From Hydractinia symbiolongicarpus (Eukaryota; Cnidaria; Hydrozoa; Anthoathecata; Hydractiniidae), in assembly GCF_029227915.1 (NCBI RefSeq), contig NC_079886.1, positions 12,671,501-12,735,500 of the forward strand: a stretch of 64,000 nt of DNA, written 5' to 3'. The position numbers and the translations under genes were made by a program. The notes beneath the pieces are model-generated. The model saw only the letters and a program-made list of their open reading frames with translations, was not told the origin of the DNA and ran no database searches. Below, piece by piece: positions 1 to 12,267 of the stretch (position 1 is its first letter; every line of letters begins with the position of its first letter).

Positions 1-2978
1 CTTACAACACTCTTAACTACGTGCACAGTCCTATAAAGGCTGCAATATAGCCTTTTGCAGTCTAATAAAAACCTCGCACGTCAATCACGCGGTTTCACCT
101 GTCTGCGCAGGATACCATTGGACTATTCCTTCCAGTCTCATTGCACTACAACGTTCCAAGTGGTTTTCCTCAGCGCTGTGGCCTTAGAACTCTCTTAACT
201 ATGTGCACAGTCCTATAAAGGCCGTAATATTGCTTTTTGCAGTCTAATAAAGGCTTCACACGTAAATCACGTGGTTTCACCTGCCTGCGCAGGTTACCAT
301 TGACTAGTCCTTTCAGTCTCAATGCGCTACTACGTCCCAAGTCGTTTTTATTAGCGCTGTTGCCTTAGAACACTCTTAACAACGTGCACAGTCATATAAA
401 GGTTGTAATATGGCTTTTTGCAGTCTAATAAAAGCCTTACACGTAAATCGCGTGGTTCCATCTGCCTGCGCAGGTTACCATTGGACTGTTCCTTCTAGTT
501 TCAATGCACTACAACGTTCCAAGTGGTTTTCCTCAGCGCTGTGGCCTTAGAACTCTCTTAACTATGTGCACAGTCCTATAAAGGCCGTAATATGGCTTTT
601 TGCAGTCTAATAAAGGCTTCACACGTAAATCATGTGGTTTCACCTGCCTGCGCAGGTTACCATCGACTAGTCCTTTCAGTCTCAATGCGCTGCAACGTCC
701 AAAGTCGTTTTCATTAGCGCTGTTGCCTTACAACACTCCTAACTACGTGCACAGTCCAATAAAGGGTGTATAGCCATTTGCAGTCTAATATAGGCCTCAC
801 ACGTAAATCACGTGGTTTCACCTGCCTGCGCAGGTTACCATTGGACTAGTCCTTCCAGTCTCAATGCGCTACTACGTCCCAAGTCGTTTTTATTAGCGCT
901 GTTGCCTTAGAACACTCTTAACAACGTGCACAGTCATATAAAGGTTGTAATATACCTTTTTGCAGTCGAATAAAGTCCGCACACGTAAATCACGTGGTTC
1001 CATCTGCCTGCGCAGGTTACCATTGGACTATTCCTGCCAGTCTCAATGCACTACAACGTTCCAAGTGGTTTTCCTCAGCGCTGTGGCCTTACAACACTCT
1101 TAACAACGTGCACAGTCATATAAAGACCGAATATACCTTTTTGCAGTCCAATAAAGTCCGCACACGTAAATCACGTGGTTCCATCTGCCTGCGCAGGTTA
1201 CCATTGGACTATTCCTGCCAGTCTCAATGCACTACAACGTCTTCAATAAACAACAACATAAACAACATTTTCAATAGCGCCATTGCCTTACAACACGTGC
1301 ACAGTCCTATAAAGGCTGTAATATGGCCTTTTGCAGTCTAACAAAAGCCTCACATGTAAATCTCTAGGTTCCATCTGCCTGCGCAGGTTACCATTGGACT
1401 GTTCCTTCTAGTCTCGATGCACTACAACGTTCCAAGTGGTTTTCTTTAGCGCCATGGCCTTAGAACACTCTTAACTACGTGCACAGTCCTATAAAGACCG
1501 TAATATACATTTTTGCAGTCCAATAAAGGCCGCACACGTAAATCACGCGGTTTCAGCTGCCTGCACTGGTTACCATTGCACTTGTCGTTCCAGTCTCAAT
1601 GCGCTATCACGTCCCAAGTCGTTTTCATTAGCGCCGCTGCCTTACAACACTCTTAACTACGTGCACAGTCCTATAAAGGCTGCAATATGGCCTTTTGCAG
1701 TCTAATAAAAACTTCGCACATCAATCACGCGGTTTCACCTGTCTGCGCATGTTACCATTGGACTAGTCCTTCCATTCTCAATGCGCTACAACGTCCCAAG
1801 TCGTTTTTATTAGCGCCGCTGCCTTACAACACTCTGAACTGCGTGCACAGTCCTATAAAGGCTGTAATATGGCCTTTTGCAGTCTAATAAAGGCCTTTCA
1901 CGTAAATCACGTGGTTTCACCTGCCTGCGCAGGTTACCATTGGACTATTCCTTCCAGTCTCAATGCACTACAACGTTCCAAGTGGTTTTCCTCAGCGCTG
2001 TGGCCTTAGAACTCTCTTAACTCTGTGCACAGTCCAATAAAGGCCGTAATATGGCCTTTTGCAGTCTAGTAAAGGCTTCACACGTAAATCACGTGGTTTC
2101 ACCTGCCTGCGCAGGTTACCATTGACTAGTCCTTTCAGTCTCAATGCGCTACTACGTCCCAAGTCGTTTTTATTAGCGCTGTTGCCTTAGAACACTCTTA
2201 ACAACGTGCACAGTCATATAAAGGTTGTAATATGGCTTTTTGCAGTCTAATAAAAGCCTTACACGTAAATCGCGTGGTTTCATCTGCCTGCGCAGGTTAC
2301 CATTGGACTATTCCTTCCAGTCTCATTGCACTACAACGTTCCAAGAGGTTTTCCTCAGCGCTGTGGCCTTAGAACTCTCTTAACTATGTGCACAGTCCTA
2401 TAAAGGCCGTAATATGGCCTTTTGCAGTCTAATAAAGGCCTCACACGTAAATCACGTGGTTTCACCTGCCTGCGCAGGTTACCATTGGACTATTCCTGCC
2501 AGTCTCAATGCACTACAACGTTCCAAGTGGTTTTACTCAGCGCTGTGGCCTTACAACACTTTTAACTACGTGCACAGTCCTATAAAGGCTGTAATATGGC
2601 CTTTTGCAGTCTAATAAATAAATCGCGTGGTTCCATCTGCCTGCGCAGGTTACCATTGGACTATTCCTTCCAGTGTCATTGCACTACAACGTTCCAAGTG
2701 GTTTTCCTCAGCGCTGTTGCCTTAGAACTCTCTTAACTATGTGCACAGTCCTATAAAGGCCGTAATATGGCCTTTTGCAGTCTAATAAAGGCTTCACACG
2801 TAAATCACGTGGTTTCACCTGCCTGCGCAGGTTACCATTGGACTAGTCCTTCCAGTCGCAATGTGCTGCAACGTCCCAAGTCGTTTTTATTAGCGCTGTC
2901 GCCTTACAACAATCTTAACTACGTGCACAGTCCAATAAAGGGTGTATAGCCATTTGCAGTCTAATAAAGTCCGCACAC
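1..2978 (+). repeat. Mixed-class satellite segment (left edge)
   Basis: About 16 monomers without a long internal tandem period. Classes alternate between those with CGCGTGGTTCC, those with ACCATTGACTAG (one base shorter) and those with CCAATAAAGGGTGTATAG (three bases shorter, ATG lost). An alpha-beta-gamma trio stands at about 1327-1870. The window opens inside a gamma-like copy whose start codon is changed to ATATAG (about position 48) and which switches to another class at about 125. Local oddities are an AAC-rich insert at 1241-1267, a 10-bp deletion at about 1296 (CAACACGTGCACAG) and an 11-bp deletion at 2611-2622. No gene is supported. Confidence 0.9.
1241..1267 (+). other. A/C-rich non-satellite insert inside a monomer
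   Basis: Where other monomers read ACAACGTCCCAAGTCGTTTTCATTAG, this copy has, after ACAACGT, a 27-base A/C-rich run built on AACAACA and ATAAACAAC before rejoining at TTTTCAATAGCGCC. The net gain is about 18 bp. The same monomer has lost 10 bp (TCTTAACTAC) at about 1296. It is the only clearly foreign stretch I saw. It could be microsatellite-like slippage, filler DNA at a repaired break, or a sequencing or assembly error. Confidence 0.7.
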
Positions 2979-3776
2979 GTAAATCACGTGGTTCCATCTG
3001 CCTGCGCAGGTTACCATTGGACTATTCCTGCCAGTCTCAATGCACTACAACGTCCAAAGTCGTTTTCATTAGCGCCATTGCCTTAAAACACTCTTAACTA
3101 CGTGCACAGTCCTATAAAGGCTGTAATATGGGCTTTTGCAGTCTAACAAAAGCCTCACACGTAAATCTCGTGGTTCCATCTGCCTGCGCAGGTTACCATT
3201 GGACTGTTCCTTCTAGTCTCGATGCACTACAACGTTCCAAGTGGTTTTCTTTAGCGCCATGGCCTTAGAACACTCTTAACTACGTGCACAGTCCTATAAA
3301 GACCGTAATATACCTTTTTGCAGTCCAATAAAGGCCGCACACGTAAATCACGCGGTTTCAGCTGCCTGCACTGGTTACCATTGGACTTGTCGTTCCAGTC
3401 TCAATGCGCTATCACGTCCCAAGTTGTTTTCATTAGCGCTGTTGCCTTAGAACACTCTTAACAACGTGCACAGTCATAAAAAGGTTGTAATATGGCTTTT
3501 TGCAGTCTAATAAAGGCCTCACACGTAAATCACGTGGTTTCACCTGCCTGCGCAGGTTACCATTGGACTATTTCTGCCAGTCTCAATGCACTACAACGTT
3601 CCAAGTGGTTTTACTCAGCGCTGTGGCCTTACAACACTTTTAACTACGTGCACAGTCCTATAAAGGCTGTAATATGGCCTTTTGCAGTCTAATAAAAGCC
3701 TCACACGTAAATCGCGTGGTTCCATCTGCCTGCGCAGGTTACCATTGGACTATTCCTTCCAGTGTCAATGCACTAC
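2979..3776 (+). repeat. 798-bp tandem duplication, first copy
   Basis: The first copy begins inside a monomer at GTAAATCACG and contains one monomer of the GGACTATTCCTGCC type, an alpha and beta pair, a copy starting at 3492, and part of the copy starting at 3674. It ends at CAATGCACTAC and is followed directly by the second copy. 798 = 4 x 182 + 70, so the unit is not a whole number of monomers and the junction leaves a truncated monomer. Differences from the second copy are few (for example CATAAAAAGG here at about 3475 against CATATAAAGG). Confidence 0.88.
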
Positions 3777-4574
3777 GTAAATCACGTGGTTCCATCTGCC
3801 TGCGCAGGTTACCATTGGACTATTCCTGCCAGTCTCAATGCACTACAACGTCCAAAGTCGTTTTCATTAGCGCCATTGCCTTAAAACACTCTTAACTACG
3901 TGCACAGTCCTATAAAGGCTGTAATATGGGCTTTTGCAGTCTAACAAAAGCCTCACACGTAAATCTCGTGGTTCCATCTGCCTGCGCAGGTTACCATTGG
4001 ACTGTTCCTTCTAGTCTCGATGCACTACAACGTTCAAAGTGGTTTTCTTTAGCGCCATGGCCTTAGAACACTCTTAACTACGTGCACAGTCCTATAAAGA
4101 CCGTAATATACCTTTTTGCAGTCCAATAAAGGCCGCACACGTAAATCACGCGGTTTCAGCTGCCTGCACTGGTTACCATTGGACTTGTCGTTCCAGTCTC
4201 AATGCGCTATCACGTCCCAAGTTGTTTTCATTAGCGCTGTTGCCTTAGAACACTCTTAACAACGTGCACAGTCATATAAAGGTTGTAATATGGCTTTTTG
4301 CAGTCTAATAAAGGCCTCACACGTAAATCACGTGGTTTCACCTGCCTGCGCAGGTTACCATTGGACTATTTCTGCCAGTCTCAATGCACTACAACGTTCC
4401 AAGTGGTTTTACTCAGCGCTGTGGCCTTACAACACTTTTAACTACGTGCACAGTCCTATAAAGGCTGTAATATGGCCTTTTGCAGTCTAATAAAAGCCTC
4501 ACACGTAAATCGCGTCGTTCCATCTGCCTGCGCAGGTTACCATTGGACTATTCCTTCCAGTGTCAATGCACTAC
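3777..4574 (+). repeat. 798-bp tandem duplication, second copy
   Basis: Bases match 2979-3776 at an offset of 798 with only scattered substitutions (for example GTTCAAAG near 4030 for GTTCCAAG, and CGCGTCG near 4512 for CGCGTGG). The left end joins CACTAC to GTAAATC, skipping about 112 bp of expected satellite. Only about 2 bp (AC) is shared at the breakpoint, which suggests an illegitimate join rather than equal-register exchange. Confidence 0.88.
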
Positions 4575-4835
4575 AACGTTCCAAGTGGTTTTACTCATCG
4601 CTGTGGCCTTACAACACTTTTAACTACGTGCACAGTCCTATAAAGGCTGTAATATGGCCTTTTGCAGTCTAATAAAAGCCTCACACGTAAATCGCGTCGT
4701 TCCATCTGCCTGCGCAGGTTACCATTGGACTATTCCTTCCAGTGTCAATGCACTACAACGTTCCAAGTGGTTTTCCTCAGCGCTGTTGCCTTAGAACTCT
4801 CTTAACTATGTGCACAGTCCTATAAAGGCCGTAAT
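4472..4835 (+). repeat. Single-monomer tandem duplication
   Basis: The monomers starting at 4472 and 4654 are almost the same, sharing the rarer CGCGTCGTTCC and CCTTCCAGTGTCAATG. The first carries TTACTCATCG where related copies read TTACTCAGCG. It is the shortest register of expansion seen here: one 182-bp unit. Confidence 0.7.
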
Positions 4836-6822
4836 ATGGCCTTTTGCAGTCTAATAAAGGCTTCACACGTAAATCACGTGGTTTCACCTGCCTGCGCAGG
4901 TTACCATTGACTAGTCCTTCCAGTCTCAATGCGCTACAACGTCCAAAGTCGTTTTCATTAGCGCTGTTGCCCTACAACACTCCTAACTACGTGCACAGTC
5001 CTATAAAGGCTGTAATATGGCCTTTTGCAGTCTAATAAAAGCCTCACACGTAAATCGCGTGGTTCCATCTGCCTGCGCAGGTTACCATTGGACTATTCCT
5101 TCCAGTCTCATTGCACTACAACGTTCCAAGTGGTTTTCCTCAGCGCTGTCGCCTTAGAACACTCTTAACTACGTGCACAGTCCTATAAAGGCTGTAATAT
5201 GGGCTTTTGCAGTCTAACAAAAGCCTCACACGTAAATCTCGTGGTTCCATCTGCCTGCGCAGGTTACCATTGGACTGTTCCTTCTAGTCTTGATGCACTA
5301 CAACGTTCCAAGTGGTTTTCTTTAGCGCCATGGCCTTAGAACACTCTTAACTACGTGCACAGTCCTATAAAGACCGTAATATACCTTTTTGCAGTCCAAT
5401 AAAGGCCGCACACGTAAATCACGCGGTTTCAGCTGCCTGCACTGGTTACCATTGGACTTGTCGTTCCAGTCTCAATGCGCTATCACGTCCCAAGTCGTTT
5501 TCATTAGCGCTGTTGCCTTAGAACTCTCTTAACTATGTGCACAGTCCTATAAAGGCTGTAATATGGCTTTTTGCAGTCTAATAAAGGCTTCACACGTAAA
5601 TCACGTGGTTTCACCTGCCTGCGCAGGTTACCATTGGACTAGTCCTTCCAGTCTTAATGCGCTACAACGTCCCAAGTCGTTTTCATTAGCGCTGTTGCCT
5701 TACAACACTCTTAACTACGGGCACAGTCCAATAAAGGGTGTATAGCCATTTGCAGTCTAATAAAGGCCTCACACGTAAATCACGTGGTTTCACCTGCTTG
5801 CGCAGGTTACCATTGGACTAGTCCTTCCAGTCTCAATGTGCTACAACGTCCCAAGTCGTGTTTATTAGCGCTGTCGCCTTACAACAATCTTAACTACGTG
5901 CACAGTCCAATAAAGGGTGTATAGCCATTTGCAGTCTAATAAAGGCCTCACACGTAAATCACGTGGTTTCACCTGCCTGCGCAGGTTACCATTGGACTAG
6001 TCCTTCCAGTCTCAATGCGCTACAACGTCCCAAGTCGTTTTCATTAGCGCCGTTGCCTTACAACACTCTTAACTACGTGCACAGTCCTATAAAGACCGAA
6101 TATACCTTTTTGCAGTCCAATAAAGTCCGCACACGTAAATCACGTGGTTCCATCTGCCTGCACAGGTTACCATTGGACTATTCCTGCCAGTCTCAATGCA
6201 CTACAACGTCCAAAGTCGTTTTCATTAGCGCTGTGGCCTTAAAACACTCTTAACTACGTGCACAGTCCTATAAAGGCTGTAATATGGGCTTTTGAAGTCT
6301 AACAAAAGCCTCACACGTAAATCTCGTGGTTCCATCTGCCTGCGCAGGTTACCATTGGACTGTTCCTTCCAGTCTCATTGCACTACAACGTTTCAAGAGG
6401 TTTTCCTCAGCGCTGTGGCCTTAGAACTCTCTTAACTATGTGCACAGTCCTATAAAGGCCGTAATATGGCCTTTTGCAGTCTAATAAAGGCTTCACACGT
6501 AAATCACGTGGTTTCACCTGCCTGCGCAGGTTACCATTGACTAGTCCTTCCAGTCTCAATGCGCTACAACGTCCAAAGTCGTTTTCATTAGCGCTGTTGC
6601 CTTACAACACTCCTAACTACGTGAACAGTCCAATAAAGGGTGGATAGCCATTTGCAGTCTAATAAAGGCCTCACACGTAAATCACGTGGTTTCACCTGCC
6701 TGCGCAGGTTACCCTTGGACTAGTCCTTCCAGTCTCAATGCACTATAACGTCCCAAGTCGTTTTTATTAGCGCTGTTGCCTTACAACACTCTTAACTACG
6801 TGCACAGTCCAATAAAGGGTGT
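4575..6822 (+). repeat. Mixed-class satellite segment
   Basis: About 12 monomers of several classes: those with CCAATAAAGGGTGTATAG (5720-5935), an alpha-beta pair marked by ATATGGGC (from about 5195, with CTTGATGC replacing CTCGATGC) and a GACCGAATATACC monomer at about 6094. From about 6050 the sequence is a near copy of the segment at about 21040-22130. No gene is seen. Confidence 0.85.
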
Positions 6823-7140
6823 ATAGCCATTTGCAGTCTAATAAAGGCCTCACACGTAAATCACGTGGTTTCACCTGCCTGCGCAGGTTACCATTGGACT
6901 GTTCCTTCTAGTCTCGATGCACTACAACGTTCCAAGTGGTTTTCTTTAGCGCCATGGCCTTAGAACACTCTTAACTACGTGCACAGTCCTATAAAGACCG
7001 TAATATACCTTTTTGCAGTCCAATAAAGGCCGCACACGTAAATCACGCGGTTTCAGCTGCCTGCACTGGTTACCATTGGACTTGTCGTTCCAGTCTCAAT
7101 GAGCTATCACGTCCCAAGTCGTTTTCATTAGCGCCGTTGC
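6050..7140 (+). repeat. Dispersed duplication of about 1.09 kb, left copy
   Basis: Matches about 21040-22130 at an offset of 14,989. Shared rare markers are GACCGAATATACC, ATATGGGC, GTTTCAAGAGG, GTGAACAGTCC and GGGTGGATAG. Differences noticed: CCTGCACAGG here against CCTGCGCAGG, TTTTGAAGTC against TTTTGCAGTC, and ACCCTTGG against ACCATTGG. Ends are approximate. Confidence 0.75.
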
Positions 7141-9540
7141 CTTAGAACACTCTTAACTACGTGCACAGTCATATAAAGGCTGTATTATGGCCTTTTGCAG
7201 TCTAATAAAAGCCTCACACGTAAATCGCGTGGTTCCATCTGCCAGCGCAGGTTACCATTGGACTATTCCTTCCAGTCTCATTGCACTACAACGTTCCAAG
7301 AGGTTTTCCTCAGCGCTGTGGCCTTAGAACTCTCTTAACTATGTGCACAGTCCTATAAAGGCCGTAATATGGCCTTTTGCAGTCTAATAAAGGCTTCACA
7401 CGTAAATCACCTGGTTTGACCTGCCTGCGCAGGTTACCATTGACTAGTCCTTCCAGTCTCAATGCGCTACAACGTCCAAAGTCGTTTTCATTAGCGCTGT
7501 TGCCTTACAACACTCTTAACTACGTGCACAGTCCAATAAAGGGTGTATAGCCATTTGCAGTCTAATAAAGGCCTCACACGTAAATCACGTGGTTTCACCT
7601 GCCTGCGCAGGTTACCATTGGACTAGTCCTTCCAGTTTCAATGCGCTACAACCTCCCAAGTCGTTTTCATTAGCGCCGTTGCCTTACAACACTCTTAACT
7701 ACGTGCACAGTCCTATAAAGACCGTAATATACCATTTTGCAGTCCAATAAAGTCCGCACACGTAAATCACGTGGTTCCATCTGCCTGCGCAGGTTACCAT
7801 TGGACTATTCCTGCCAGTCTCAATGCACTACAACGTTTCAAGTGGTTTTCCTCAGCGCTGTGGCCTTACAACACTCTTAACTACGTGCACAGTCCTATAA
7901 AGGCTGTAATATGGCCTTTTGCAGTCTAACAAAAGCCTCACACGGAAATCTGGTGGTTCCATCTGCCTGCGCAGGTTACCATTGGACTGTTCCTTCTAGT
8001 CTCGATGCACTACAACGTTCCAAGTGGTTTTCTTTAGCGCCATGGCCTTAGAACACTCTTAACTACGTGCACAGTCCTATAAAGACCGTAATATACCTTT
8101 TTTCAGTCCAATAATGGCCGCCCACGTAAATCACGCGGTTTCAGCTGCCTGCACTGGTTACAATTGGACTTGTCGTTCCAGTCTCAATGCGCTATTACGT
8201 CCCAAGTCGTTTTCATTAGCGCCGCTGCCTTACAACACTCTTAACTACGTGCACAGTCCTATAAAGGCTGCAATATGGCCTTTTGCAGTCTAATAAAAGC
8301 CTCACACGTAAATCGCGTGGTTCCATCTGCCAGCGCAGGTTACCATTGGACTATTCCTTCCAGTCTCATTGCACTACAACGTTCCAAGAGGTTTTCCTCA
8401 GCGGTGTGGCCTTAGAACACTCTTAACTATGTGCACAGTCCTATAAAGGCCGTAATATGGCCTTTTGCAGTCTAATAAAGGCTTCACACGTAAATCACCT
8501 GGTTTGACCTGCCTGCGCAGGTTACCATTGACTAGTCCTTCCAGTCTCAATGCGCTACAACGTCCAAAGTCGTTTTCATTAGCGCTGTTGCCTTAAAACA
8601 CTCCTAACTACGTGCACAGTACAATAAAGGGTGTATAGCCATTTGCAGTCTAATAAAGGCCTCACACGTAAATCACGTGGTTTCACCTGCCTGCGCAGGT
8701 TACCATTGGACTAGTCCTTCCAGTCTCAATGCGCTACAACGTCCCAAGTCGTTTTCATTAGCGCTGTTGCCTTACAACACTCTTAACTACGTGCACAGTC
8801 CTATAAAGGCTGTAATATGGCCTTTTGCAGTCTAACAAAAGCCTCACACGTAAATCTCGTGGTTCCATCTGCCTGCGCAGGTTACCATTGGACTGTTCCT
8901 TCTAGTCTCGATGCACTACAACGTTCCAAGTGGTTTTCTTTAGCGCCATGGCCTTAGAACACTCTTAACTACGTGCACAGTCCTATAAAGACCGTAATAT
9001 ACCTTTTTGCAGTCCAATAATGGCCGCACACGTAAATCACGCGGTTTCAGCTGCCTGCACTGGTTACCATTGGACTTGTCGTTCCAGTCTCAATGCGCTA
9101 TCACATCCCAAGTCGTTTTCATTAGCGCCGCTGCCTTACAACACTCTTAACTACGTGCACAGTCCTATAAAGGCTGCAATATGGCCTTTTGCAGTCTAAT
9201 AAAAACCTCGCACGTCAATCACGCGGTTTCACCTGTCTGCGCAGGTTACCATTGGACTAGTCCTTCCATTCTCAATGCGCTACAACGTCCCAAGTCGTTT
9301 TTATTAGCGCCGCTGCCTTACAACACTCTTAACTATGTGCACAGTCCAATAAAGGCTGTAATATGGCCTTTTGCAGTCTAATAAAGGCTTCACACGTAAA
9401 TCACGTGGTTTCACCTGCCTGCGCAGGTTACCATTGACTAGTCCTTCCAGTCTCAATGCGCTACAACGTCCAAAGTCGTTTTCATTAGCGCTGTTGCCTT
9501 ACAACACTCCTAACTACGTGAACAGTCCAATAAAGGGTGG
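6823..9540 (+). repeat. Higher-order unit 1 (2718 bp, 15 monomers)
   Basis: The unit is followed by a near copy at an offset of 2718. The alpha marker falls at about 6913, 8003, 8907 and, in the next unit, 9631, giving internal steps of 6, 5 and 4 monomers. Rare markers also shift by 2718: TGTATTATGG at 7181 and 9899, CACGGAAATCTGG near 7940 and 10660, CCTTTTTTCAG near 8095 and 10815, and the gamma start at 9181 and 11899. Monomers average just over 181 bp because 1- and 3-bp-deleted classes are included. Confidence 0.88.
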
Positions 9541-12189
9541 ATAGCCATTTGCAGTCTAATAAAGGCCTCACACGTAAATCACGTGGTTTCACCTGCCTGC
9601 GCAGGTTACCATTGGACTGTTCCTTCTAGTCTCGATGCACTACAACGTTCCAAGTGGTTTTCTTTAGCGCCATGGCCTTAGAACACTCTTAACTACGTGC
9701 ACAGTCCTATAAAGACCGTAATATACCTTTTTGCAGTCCAATAAAGGCCGCACACGTAAATCACGCGGTTTCAGCTGCCTGCACTGGTTACCATTGGACT
9801 TGTCGTTCCAGTCTCAATGAGCTATCACGTCCCAAGTCGTTTTCATTAGCGCCGTTGCCTTAGAACACTCTTAACTACGTGCACAGTCATATAAAGGCTG
9901 TATTATGGCCTTTTGCAGTCTAATAAAAGCCTCACACGTAAATCGCGTGGTTCCATCTGCCAGCGCAGGTTACCATTGGACTATTCCTTCCAGTCTCATT
10001 GCACTACAACGTTCCAAGAGGTTTTCCTCAGCGCTGTGGCCTTAGAACTCTCTTAACTATGTGCACAGTCCTATAAAGGCCGTAATATGGCCTTTTGCAG
10101 TCTAATAAAGGCTTCACACGTAAATCACCTGGTTTGACCTGCCTGCGCAGGTTACCATTGACTAGTCCTTCCAGTCTCAATGCGCTACAACGTCCAAAGT
10201 CGTTTTCATTAGCGCTGTTGCCTTACAACACTCTTAACTACGTGCACAGTCCAATAAAGGGTGTATAGCCATTTGCAGTCTAATAAAGGCCTCACACGTA
10301 AATCACGTGGTTTCACCTGCCTGCGCAGGTTACCATTGGACTAGTCCTTCCAGTTTCAATGCGCTACAACCTCCCAAGTCGTTTTCATTAGCGCCGTTGC
10401 CTTACAACACTCTTAACTACGTGCACAGTCCTATAAAGACCGTAATATACCATTTTGCAGTCCAATAAAGTCCGCACACGTAAATCACGTGGTTCCATCT
10501 GCCTGCGCAGGTTACCATTGGACTATTCCTGCCAGTCTCAATGCACTACAACGTTTCAAGTGGTTTTCCTCAGCGCTGTGGCCTTACAACACTCTTAACT
10601 ACGTGCACAGTCCTATAAAGGCTGTAATATGGCCTTTTGCAGTCTAACAAAAGCCTCACACGGAAATCTGGTGGTTCCATCTGCCTGCGCAGGTTACCAT
10701 TGGACTGTTCCTTCTAGTCTCGATGCACTACAACGTTCCAAGTGGTTTTCTTTAGCGCCATGGCCTTAGAACACTCTTAACTACGTGCACAGTCCTATAA
10801 AGACCGTAATATACCTTTTTTCAGTCCAATAATGGCCGCCCACGTAAATCACGCGGTTTCAGCTGCCTGCACTGGTTACAATTGGACTTGTCGTTCCAGT
10901 CTCAATGCGCTATTACGTCCCAAGTCGTTTTCATTAGCGCCGCTGCCTTACAACACTCTTAACTACGTGCACAGTCCTATAAAGGCTGCAATATGGCCTT
11001 TTGCAGTCTAATAAAAGCCTCACACGTAAATCGCGTGGTTCCATCTGCCAGCGCAGGTTACCATTGGACTATTCCTTCCAGTCTCATTGCACTACAACGT
11101 TCCAAGAGGTTTTCCTCAGCGGTGTGGCCTTAGAACACTCTTAACTATGTGCACAGTCCTATAAAGGCCGTAATATGGCCTTTTGCAGTCTAATAAAGGC
11201 TTCACACGTAAATCACCTGGTTTGACCTGCCTGCGCAGGTTACCATTGACTAGTCCTTCCAGTCTCAATGCGCTACAACGTCCAAAGTCGTTTTCATTAG
11301 CGCTGTTGCCTTAAAACACTCCTAACTACGTGCACAGTACAATAAAGGGTGTATAGCCATTTGCAGTCTAATAAAGGCCTCACACGTAAATCACGTGGTT
11401 TCACCTGCCTGCGCAGGTTACCATTGGACTAGTCCTTCCAGTCTCAATGCGCTACAACGTCCCAAGTCGTTTTCATTAGCGCTGTTGCCTTACAACACTC
11501 TTAACTACGTGCACAGTCCTATAAAGGCTGTAATATGGCCTTTTGCAGTCTAACAAAAGCCTCACACGTAAATCTCGTGGTTCCATCTGCCTGCGCAGGT
11601 TACCATTGGACTGTTCCTTCTAGTCTCGATGCACTACAACGTTCCAAGTGGTTTTCTTTAGCGCCATGGCCTTAGAACACTCTTAACTACGTGCACAGTC
11701 CTATAAAGACCGTAATATACCTTTTTGCAGTCCAATAATGGCCGCACACGTAAATCACGCGGTTTCAGCTGCCTGCACTGGTTACCATTGGACTTGTCGT
11801 TCCAGTCTCAATGCGCTATCACATCCCAAGTCGTTTTCATTAGCGCCGCTGCCTTACAACACTCTTAACTACGTGCACAGTCCTATAAAGGCTGCAATAT
11901 GGCCTTTTGCAGTCTAATAAAAACCTCGCACGTCAATCACGCGGTTTCACCTGTCTGCGCAGGTTACCATTGGACTAGTCCTTCCATTCTCAATGCGCTA
12001 CAACGTCCCAAGTCGTTTTTATTAGCGCCGCTGCCTTACAACACTCTTAACTATGTGCACAGTCCAATAAAGGCTGTAATATGGCCTTTTGCAGTCTAAT
12101 AAAGGCTTCACACGTAAATCACGTGGTTTCACCTGCCTGCGCAGGTTACCATTGACTAGTCCTTCCAGTCTCAATGCGCTACAACGTCC
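9541..12189 (+). repeat. Higher-order unit 2 (partial copy of unit 1)
   Basis: Matches unit 1 at an offset of 2718 until about 12190, where it switches to TTTTTATTAGCGCTGTTGCC, a type seen near 2160 and 16000. Compared with the parallel segment at about 6640, one monomer of about 179 bp with GGGTGTATAG is missing just before the alpha copy at about 9612. Confidence 0.85.
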
Positions 12190-12267
12190 CAAGTCGTTTT
12201 TATTAGCGCTGTTGCCTTAGAACACTCTTAACAACGTGCACAGTCATATAAAGGTTGTAATATGGCT

